Source of the DNA: Hyposmocoma kahamanoa | Taxonomy: Eukaryota > Arthropoda > Insecta > Lepidoptera > Cosmopterigidae | Length of the DNA: 64,000 nt | Direction of reading: 5' to 3' | Assembly (NCBI RefSeq): GCF_003589595.1 | Contig: NW_020653856.1 | Location: 4,076,817 to 4,140,816, forward strand | In this document: piece after piece, positions 56,815 through 64,000 of the stretch | Position numbering within the stretch: position 1 is the stretch's first letter | Layout: each line of letters begins with the position of its first letter | The notes under the pieces: model-generated | The model's database searches: none | What the model was told of the DNA's origin: nothing | What the model saw: only the letters and a program-made list of their open reading frames with translations | Translations under genes and position numbers: made by a program

Positions 56815-57480
56815 ACATTAATACGATGAATAAAACTAAACTAACTGTTCTTGACAGTCGTCTCCACAAAGTCACGAAGTCGTTTATGGGGCAATGGTTC
56901 TATAACAAAATTCCGGTTGACATTCAAAGTTTGCCATTTACAAGGCTTAAAACTAAAGTGAAACAAAAACTTTATACTAAAGGCATTGACTTACAAATAA
57001 ATGGACGACGGGTCTAATACAAAAACCACGAAAAAAATGTCCCAAGTCAACCTATTCGAAATTTAAATTGTAATGTCATCGCAGTATCGCGCTGTCAGTA
57101 GAACAAATGAAGACTAAAGCGGAGTGTCGCGCTCTGTATACGATTTTAGCGCCTTACAAATGCGGACACTTTTTAGCGCGGACCCGACGTCCATATAATT
57201 GTAAGTCAATGACTAAAGGTTATTTATTATACCGCTTTTGCGTAGATATAGCCTGGATAACAAAAATTCGTGGTACTGACCCTTTTATTAGCTCTTGCAA
57301 GTATTCTCGATCTAAGATGTATGAAATGAATATTGTAAATGACAATTCACATGTATATTTACAAAGAGCAACCCCAGTAGAGTTTCTTGCTCATTCTTCT
57401 CAGGAGAATCTACTTGGGTTAAGTAGCTGTGTTCTTTGTGCTTTTCCCTTTTAAATTTAGAAAGTTTTTAAATAAAATCT
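56815..57480 (+). mobile_element. LINE ORF2 C-terminus and 3' UTR, split by a hAT-like MITE
   Basis: HKVTKSFMGQWFYNKIPVDI, QSLPFTRLKTKVKQKLYTKG up to 56983, continuing after the MITE at 57212 with TTATTTATTATACCGCTTTT. The 3' UTR has AGAGTTTCTTGCTCATTCTT, mirrored in the minus-strand copies near 18850 and 50530. Confidence 0.75.
56984..57211 (+). mobile_element. hAT-like MITE, copy 3, 8-bp target duplication
   Basis: 228 bp, ends CATTGACTTACAA and mirror, flanked by exact ACTAAAGG at 56976-56983 and 57212-57219. Same orientation as copy 1. Inserted inside the LINE fragment 56815-57480, so younger than it. Confidence 0.93.
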
Positions 57481-57649
57481 TTGCCCTTATATTTTTATCA
57501 GTCCATCGACATTAGTAACGGTACTTCTACTACGGTACTAGGTGTTAACCGTAAATTATGGTTGAAGTATAAGTTCCAGTAGATTTTAATCAACATTTCA
57601 AGGTTTCTAGTGTAATAAAATAAATTGCTTACCTATGAAATAAAGATGG

Positions 57650-57905
57650 TTTGAGTTTGAACATGTCGCCTTAAATATTTTAGCCGCCAAGCAGTAATTT
57701 GAGCATTTTTTCCACAGATTTCGAAGGGTTAGAGCGCTGGTGAAATCACAGGCCATGGGACTTGTCGACTTAGGTCTCAGGATGCCGGACGCAGTGTCAG
57801 TGCCCCTTAGACCTTTTTGATTTAAAGCTCTGAGTGGCATTGCAACTGTTATGGATAAGCGTGTGGCTTACCACTGGGCACGCGATTTGTGTCAAATGAT
57901 TCGGG
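57650..57905 (+). mobile_element. GGGCGCAGTGGCAGTG-family retroposon, diverged
   Basis: GCCGCCAAGCAGTAATTTGA, AGCGCTGGTGAAATCACAGG, GCCGGACGCAGTGTCAGTGC and TGTTATGGATAAGCGTGTGG. Confidence 0.65.
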
Positions 57906-58034
57906 GACATCACAAATATATCATACCATTAAAATGCTTTTATGGCTTAAAAGTCATAAAAACAATACGAACTACATGAAACAAATGATATATATTTGAA
58001 ATTTTTTTGCCATTTATTCATATTACATTTCGTG

Positions 58035-58335
58035 TCTTTTTTAACCGACTTCAAAAAAGAACGAGGCTATAAGTTCGATTGAAAATTCTTTTTTTTTTTT
58101 GAAAGAGTATATTCTCGATGTGGTCCCATTGTCACCAAATCAGAATCTGATGAAGGGATTCCATGGAAATCGATCGAAAACCTCAAATTTTATTGCCATG
58201 TACAGTATATTCACCGATTTCCCCCGCCAATTGTGGACCGATTTTGAAAATTCTTTATTTTGTAAGCATAAAAAGTTATCGACACATTTTGTTTGTAGAA
58301 TTTCCAAGGCTCTCTCCTGAAAAGTTCAGATTCAC
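58035..58335 (+). mobile_element. CCGACTTCAAAAAA-family repeat, diverged
   Basis: TTTTTAACCGACTTCAAAAA, GATGTGGTCCCATTGTCACC, GTGGACCGATTTTGAAAATT. It lacks the ACGCGATAACT block. Confidence 0.55.
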
Positions 58336-59225
58336 CCGATACGATATTTTCCTTCACAATTGAATCTAGTCATGAATTAATAATCTAAGTTAATACCTGT
58401 GAGAAAGTACTTACGTTGAGAACTTAACGATTGTCTTCACATCACTCATGTATATTGGGCACTAATCACTTATAAAAACAATAGACTACTTATATATATA
58501 AAACATTTTTACTTTTAGCACTACCCACACTTTTAACATTGGTCACTCGTATCTAAGAAAGCTTAAGACCTGCGTTTGTATAACACCTTTGTTTTAGTAT
58601 CCAAAGTTTAAAAATTACAACCCAATATTCGAAGTTCGTCATACAAAATTTCAAAATCGAAATTCAAAATCTCAAAATTCGAAATTAAGAATTCCTAATT
58701 TATAATTAAAATACAAAATCATAAACGAAAAAAAGTCGATAGACCACATTATTATATTTTTTCATATGACGTATATTTTAAAGTTAGATTTAGAGTTAAA
58801 GCTTGTAATTTCTAACGTCAAAAAATTATATTTGGTCAAACTGACTTTTCTAGCTTAATTTAAAAAAACACATTCACTCCTACTAGCCATGTAGCCAGGT
58901 TCCATCCCGCGACTAGAGCTGCGCACAACTGAAGTAAACTTAATTTTTCAATCATTTGTAACGCCCTTTCTATTCCAATTTAAATTGATTCACCATTATG
59001 TTTATAACTTTCTCTCAACCAACAATGCGACTCAATTTTGGTTACAACGGTCTTACACTTCGAAAATAGCTCGGTAAATTTGCGGTGACCCGAAACTATT
59101 ACTTGTACACTTTTTTTCATTTTATTTTGGAACAAATATTTGGTTACGTATTTTATTGTATGAAAAAAAGTAAAGTACTATCAACTACGTAAGTTTTATA
59201 GAAATCCATGTTCCAAAAGAATATT
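58336..59225. other. No gene recognised
   Basis: AT-rich. 58640-58720 has loose repeats of TCAAAATTCGAAAT-type words. No coding frame. Confidence 0.45.
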
Positions 59226-59229
59226 TGAT

Positions 59230-59320
59230 ATAGAATTCGAATAAGAATACATTTATTGCATAACTATAATTACATAAGGTCTTAAAATATTATATTGGTT
59301 TGTGCTCTATAGTCTACCAG
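59230..59320 (-). repeat. LINE 3' UTR end (ATACATTTATTGCATAACTA)
   Basis: AATACATTTATT...GTAATTACATAAGGTCTTAA also occurs at 17930-17985 beyond a retroposon in ATAD1 intron 7. Probably an antisense LINE tail. Confidence 0.5.
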
Positions 59321-59589
59321 TTACGGTGTACAATATTATTTAAATGTCACTGAATAAAATTAAATTACATACACAATATGAGAGAGAAAAAAAACAATTA
59401 TTAATAAACATGTCACATCGCTAGTCACCAAATTTGTTATTGTCGTCAAAAAACACTTCTACACTATAACAAAGTTTAGTTAGTACTTAACGATTTAGTA
59501 AGAGCATTTTTTAAATTTTATGTACTCCAATCTTTTAAATTCATTAAGTTGATTAAACTTTAGGTGATAAAACTTGGTAGCTTCGTCTG

Positions 59590-60060
59590 GATCAATCGAT
59601 AGATTGTCTGTGGCGTTGTTCGTGGGTAACATCTCTTAGGAGGAATTCGGCGGAAGCTGGTCTTTTCTGTTCGACACGTCGGCTCGAAAGGTGTTCCAGA
59701 TTCTCTATCTTCAGCGGTGATTTATCCCATTGGGGGCATGGTCCCCCAATGTCTTCTTTTATAAGAAAAATAAGGAATAGCCAGATGCCGTAATTTTGGG
59801 TCTCCGAACCCTGTACAGGATGTAAAACCATTGTAAAACCCGTGTCACCGGACCGCATGGTGATTTGACCTCTGGATTCTTTCCTTCGCGAGATGTTCCT
59901 TCATTAATTTCAATGTACTGTAACAATTCGTATTGTTGCAGCGTTTTTTTCTTGTACCGTGTAATTTCAAGTTTCGCCGTTAACGGCTGAGACATAATCG
60001 CCGTAACTTGTGTTTGGCTGTGAACGACCACGAGTCAGGTGCTCCACGGGTGGTCGGCAT
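59590..60060 (-). other. Possible retroelement remnant with two overlapping minus-strand frames
   Basis: Minus-strand frames at 60031-59759 (ITRYKKKTLQQYELLQYIEI) and 59858-59592 (ENLEHLSSRRVEQKRPASAE) look codon-like but match no domain I can name. On the same strand, further left, come pieces like DEATKFYHLKFNQLNEF. It could be a decayed LTR-element gag-like region or an unrecognised exon. Confidence 0.3.
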
Positions 60061-60374
60061 TCACATATATTTGCGTTGCTCCTGTAGAAACTACGCTGAC
60101 TTCACTACGAGTCTGGTATGTAACTTAAAAATGCATCCGCTAACCTCCAGGTCAGTGACGTATAAGTGACATGTCCGCGTGCCACTCATGTACTTTCAAA
60201 AACTCTTAGTGCAGTGTATTAGCTCTAAGTATACCTAAAGTTAACCTTTTATATGTGTAACTGATAAAAGCAAAAAAAGCATATCTGTAAATTCAGTATA
60301 TAAATTAAGTAATTCATAAATAATGTTTGTTATTTATTTTATATAATACTTAGTTTATAATAAGTAAACCATAT

Positions 60375-60435
60375 CAAGGCCTATGTCCAGCAGTGGACGT
60401 CTTTCGGTTAAAAAATTAATAACGACGATGTAACC
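60375..60435 (+). mobile_element. LINE 3' end fragment
   Basis: AGGCCTATGTCCAGCAGTGG, ACGTC is the extreme 3' end motif also at 48918-48945 (AGGCCTATGTTTAGCAGTGG). Only about 50 bp remain. Confidence 0.65.
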
Positions 60436-60800
60436 TTTCATTAAAATTCTATAAAATTAATCCGTAAAATCACAAACATTAATTTAATTCAGGTGAAATG
60501 TCGCTAGATGGCGTTGAACGTTTTTAAAACGCGCTATCAAGTTGTTACCAAGATTTATATAAGGCTTTGCCGTGGAATTCGTGAGTGGTGGTAAGATTGT
60601 CAAGATATCAAGTGAGTGGTTAAATACAGTTGTGAAATTCAGTTGTGAGTTTGATTTTTGGGACCCTTCAGTACAGTCGTAATGTAAATTCGTGAAGTAA
60701 AATACTAGTTCTTCATAATGTACCCTTATGTTTAATCCTAACGTATGTAACATGTTACAGCTTTAAAGTTAAATAAAGCATCTGGTTATTTCTACTTGAA
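60436..60800 (+). other. TATA-like and AATAAA-containing segment
   Basis: TTATATAAGGC at 60555 is followed 210 bp later by TTAAATAAAGC at 60770. The layout could be part of an LTR, but no partner LTR or flanking duplication was found in the window. Confidence 0.25.
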
Positions 60801-60974
60801 ACTTGTATTAGTTGTGTGTAAGGCGCTCTTTCTTTCTTTTTCGTTTTCTTTCTCCTTGCTTATAAATTTTACACGCAGCATAGGGTCAACCAGAACTCCC
60901 GCACAACCAGTCTCATGTTCACTCAAATCGACTGGAGCTGACCAAAACAGTGGCATGTATTCGAGGAATCCAGG

Positions 60975-61265
60975 AATGTATTTTTTTATGATGTCAAGTG
61001 ACGGAATGAACGTCATGTGACTGGTAGTTTTTTAGTAGTAGAGCCACTCAGAACTTTTTTAAATCGCAAAGATTTGTGGCGCAATGTTACTAATCCCGTC
61101 ATCCTGAGACATAAGTTGATAAGTCCCATGCGCCAGTAATTTCACCAGCACACTTGGCCTTCAAATCCAGAACACAATTAATGCATTACTATTTGGCGAC
61201 AGAAATAGGTAATGTGGCAGTGCTTCCCCGGACGAACTCTTCCACAAGGAGCTCTACTGACACTT
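60975..61265 (-). mobile_element. GGGCGCAGTGGCAGTG-family retroposon
   Basis: Minus strand: AGAGCTCCTTGTGGAAGAGT, ACATTACCTATTTCTGTCGC, TGGTGAAATTACTGGCGCAT and GATTAGTAACATTGCGCCAC. The 3' end is diverged, near TCACTTGACATCATAAAAAA. Confidence 0.7.
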
Positions 61266-61464
61266 AAATGTTTATTAAATGCATTTAAATGTTTCCAGAG
61301 GTTTCTGAAGTTTGTTAAGCAGTACTTACGCCCCTGAATACAACGCCCAAAATGATCCGAAAGGGTAGATTTTGTCTATTTGAAAATCAGTGCTTAGTTA
61401 CTTTTACTGCGCCTTTGTTACCACAGCTGGCACCACACAAAGTAGATATGTATTTATGTATTTA

Positions 61465-61665
61465 GTACCTTTTTAACCGACTTTAAAAAGGAGGAAGTTT
61501 TCAATTCGACTATACTTTTTTTGAATGTACAGATGTTACGCGATAACTCCGGCCATTCGTGAACCGATTTTGATGATTCTTTTTTGATGGAAAGAGGTTG
61601 CTCCAGTATTGGTCCCATTTAAATTTGAAGCAAGTATTCTACCTCTAAAGGTAGCAAACTAGGAA
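61465..61665 (+). mobile_element. CCGACTTCAAAAAA-family repeat (left half)
   Basis: TTTTTAACCGACTTTAAAAA, GATGTTACGCGATAACTCCG, GAACCGATTTTGATGATTCT and GGTCCCATTTAAATTTGAAG. Confidence 0.75.
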
Positions 61666-61689
61666 TCTACATTCATGTCTTGTCTGTCC

Positions 61690-62235
61690 ATATATCTGTT
61701 CAACCTTGTAACATGACTTTTCAATTAAAATACTTTTAATGTAAGTTTTAACTTAGGACATGGTAATCTTAATATATGCTCCGGAATTTTATGGTAAAAA
61801 CGTCTACAATTCCCGATAAAAGAATCGTTTACCTTAGGTAATAAACAAAATCGTGGTACCATGGTTTAGACTTAGTTCTAAGGCTAATATTATGGATAGA
61901 TATCTTCTTTCTTAATGAAATTACGTACATTTTTACAGGCATATAAAAAAAATTTAATAAATGTACTGTGATGCCACAGTTATGATACTAGTCTCCTTAA
62001 ACTTTTCTCTGAGAGAAACCCGAGAGCCTAGACGGTACACAGACCGAACCGCTTGTTTTAGTAACACAAATACCTACCTATGGTTTGTATTATGCCGCTT
62101 TACCCCACATGAGGATCTCGTAGGAAATTGTACTGGAATGGAAGTAACTGAAGTAAACTAGTCTAGCAGTAGCAACGTCAGTAATCGGTCGAAGTTTATT
62201 ATCTACGGTCAAGTCTAAAAATACAAGGTCTAACT
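61690..62235 (-). mobile_element. CR1/Jockey-like LINE ORF2 3' fragment
   Basis: Third minus-strand copy of the family at 18830 and 50505 (TATGCTCCGGAATTTTATGG, GATACTAGTCTCCTTAAACT). It extends further into ORF2 (to about 62235). Confidence 0.7.
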
Positions 62236-62329
62236 TATCTCCATTTATTTTTATGATTGGACTGGTCGATTTCACATTAGGTAATTAAAATTTAACACAC
62301 TTTATCAGATTTAACACACTTTGCCAAAA

Positions 62330-62725
62330 GGGCAATGAGCAAAGCTCTGACGAGCAATGCCACTGCGCAAGACTTTACAAAAATATGGTAACCTTGATTT
62401 GGTGGTGCAGTCAAGACCGCCCTAATACTATTCAACTCTTTAGCAGCAGTAGAGTTCCTAGTGAAAGAGTTGGTCCAGGGAAGTACTGCCATCTTACCTT
62501 TTTCAGCCGCCAAACAGTAATGTGGGCATTACTGCGTTCCGATTTTGAAGGGAAAGAGCGCCGGTGAAATTACAGGCCTACGGGACTTGTCAACTTGTCT
62601 CAGGGTGTCGGGTGTAGTGGCAGTGTCCCTCAGATATTTGCGATTTAAAGTTCTGAGTGACACTGCAACTGTTATCAGGCGCACGACTCGTTCGTTCCGT
62701 CACTTGATATTATAAAATAAAACCC
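62330..62725 (+). mobile_element. GGGCGCAGTGGCAGTG-family retroposon with 5' extra
   Basis: 62440-62720: GCAGTAGAGTTCCTAGTGAA, GCCATCTTACCTTTTTCAGC, GCCGGTGAAATTACAGGCCT, TCGGGTGTAGTGGCAGTGTC and CACTTGATATTATAAAATAA. The 62335-62385 stretch (GAGCAATGCCACTGCGCAAG) appears to be a second, inverted fragment. Confidence 0.7.
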
Positions 62726-62891
62726 TAATTACAGTAGAAACCGTCCTTAGGCTCATTTAATAGGTCTTAATTAAGTACAATTAAATTCTTTATTGCGTTT
62801 ACCTTCTCGACGAGTAGATGGTGGCTTTACGGAGTACATTGTTTTGTATTAGGAGTTTTTTAATTATAAAATTTTATATCTTGCATTTTAT

Positions 62892-63530
62892 TAGAGACGC
62901 CACGAATAGTGATCACGCTCCCGGCCGAAGCGCCGAATACTCGGCTGCCAAATGTTCGGCATTTCACGCGCGACCTGTTACGACCTGTCTCATTGCGCTG
63001 CGTGCGGAGGTAACGGGGATGGAGTGTTTTTGTTGAAAAATGATAAACGGATGGAATGACAGTTTCAGGACCTGTTTTGAAGAAGTCGCTACAGATAATA
63101 CGTAAAATGATGAGGATGTGGAGTGTGAAAACTGTTTGCTTAGATCGGATGGTAGATCGTTACAAGGGGGGGTCAGCAAACGCAAAGAAGTATACAAGCT
63201 TGTCAAAATTTGCTAAGATTTATCTATCGTCTCCTGGCAGTAGTATTTATAGTGAGAGGCTATTTTCAGAAGCAGGAATTGTTTATGAGGAAAAGCGCAA
63301 TCGTTTGTTACCAACTAATGCGGAAAAAATGTTTTCTTTCAACGCAACTTGCAACTGATCGATTTGTGATTAAAATGCATGGTACATTTTGAATAATATA
63401 TGTGTGTTTTTTTTTTTCATTATTTGGTATTCGGTCGAATATACGTAGTATTCGGCAGAATATCGAATATTAAAAAAGTGGCCGAATAGGCCGAATACCG
63501 AATAGTAGCCGTATATTCGTGGCATCTCTA
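62892..63530 (+). mobile_element. hAT-superfamily element, internally deleted
   Basis: Ends TAGAGACGCCACGAATA on the left and the near-mirror TATTCGTGGCATCTCTA on the right. Subterminal CCGAATA/TATTCGG words are repeated. Length 639 bp, with a transposase remnant inside. Possible 8-bp target sequences CATTTTAT and ATTTTTAT match only partly. Confidence 0.8.
63100..63358 (+). pseudogene. hAT transposase C-terminal dimerisation region (remnant)
   Basis: The frame 63056-63358 ends LSKFAKIYLSSPGSSIYSER, LFSEAGIVYEEKRNRLLPTN, AEKMFSFNATCN. This is the hAT C-terminal dimerisation domain (SERLFSEAG, EEKRNRL). The BED finger, RNase-H-like catalytic core and most of the protein are missing, so the copy cannot encode an active enzyme. 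It is flanked by the element's own ends. Confidence 0.85.
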
Positions 63531-64000
63531 ATTTTTATGCTATCTTTTTTGTTCTTCTTTTATTTTTATTTATTTCATTTTTTACATTGCAGCTTTTTTG
63601 TTTATTTTAGTCTCATTTAAGTATCTAATTACATAAATGTCTTTTCTTTCTTTTCTTGTTTGTCTTGTGTGACAAGGAACGTGTTAACTCGGTAGGTGAT
63701 TGGCATTATCTTGAATAAATATGAAACGAATATCCATTCTCGTTATTAATCGCTGAAAACACGGTTATCTACAAAGAAAATCCTTTCTTTACTTAAGATA
63801 AAAGGAAAAGATAAAATACTATTGCATCATAATTTAGATACCTGTACATTTACATGTCAAACCGAAGATTAATTAATTAAAAATATTACACAGGATGTAA
63901 AACAAACTTGTGATTATCGTTCGAATCGCTGTATTGGTATGCACCTATGCCTCACGTGAATAATCGCTCTTTATAAGATACGAGTTTGAGAAAGTGAGGT
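63531..64000. other. No gene recognised; repeat at right edge
   Basis: AT-rich. The last 40 bp repeat 21683-21724 (see that entry). Confidence 0.5.

Overview
The window looks like nuclear DNA of an insect, most likely a butterfly or moth. The evidence is short exons separated by long AT-rich introns, many interspersed repeats of types I associate with lepidopteran genomes, an AA15 lytic polysaccharide monooxygenase gene, and tRNA-derived SINEs next to Tc1, hAT, R1-clade and CR1/Jockey-type elements. The order Lepidoptera is an inference; the species cannot be read from the sequence.

Genes. Three protein-coding genes are well supported and one terminal exon is orphaned. (1) NOM1, minus strand, 1779-4753: the first four coding exons (354 codons) of a nucleolar MIF4G-domain protein; the rest lies beyond the left edge. 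(2) ATAD1 (Msp1/nmd), plus strand, 5337-19671: a complete eight-exon gene for a 383-residue mitochondrial/peroxisomal outer-membrane AAA+ ATPase. All seven introns have GT-AG ends and the reading frame is kept throughout. NOM1 and ATAD1 are head to head, with 583 bp between start codons. (3) An AA15 LPMO, minus strand, 42072-43714: two coding exons, 254 residues, signal peptide followed directly by the copper-binding His. (4) A lysine-rich terminal exon of unknown identity, minus strand, 35576-36093. A further exon-like block with an acceptor, an open frame and a poly(A) signal lies at 24397-24588. It may be a 3' end of ATAD1.

Mobile DNA. Most of the remainder is transposon-derived. 1-5 kb: tRNA-SINEs and LINE tails, partly inside NOM1 introns. 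5-19 kb: ATAD1 introns carrying an R1-clade insertion, several inverted-repeat elements and SINEs close to splice donors. 20-35 kb: no recognisable gene; MITEs, an assembly gap and a 28-bp minisatellite. 35-44 kb: two minus-strand genes among repeats. 44-64 kb: no host gene recognised; dense LINE fragments, a nearly intact Tc1 element, a hAT element with a transposase remnant, and SINE mosaics.

Main points for follow-up: a fold-back tRNA-SINE family with two insertions bounded by 11- and 13-bp target duplications; a MITE family in three copies, each with an exact 8-bp target duplication; an R1-clade copy with an internal deletion and a perfect 40-bp hairpin inside one 13-bp target duplication; and a 10-N assembly gap flanked by an exact 47-bp duplicate, so probably not a real gap. 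I saw no CRISPR array, rRNA, operon or clearly new multi-gene system.
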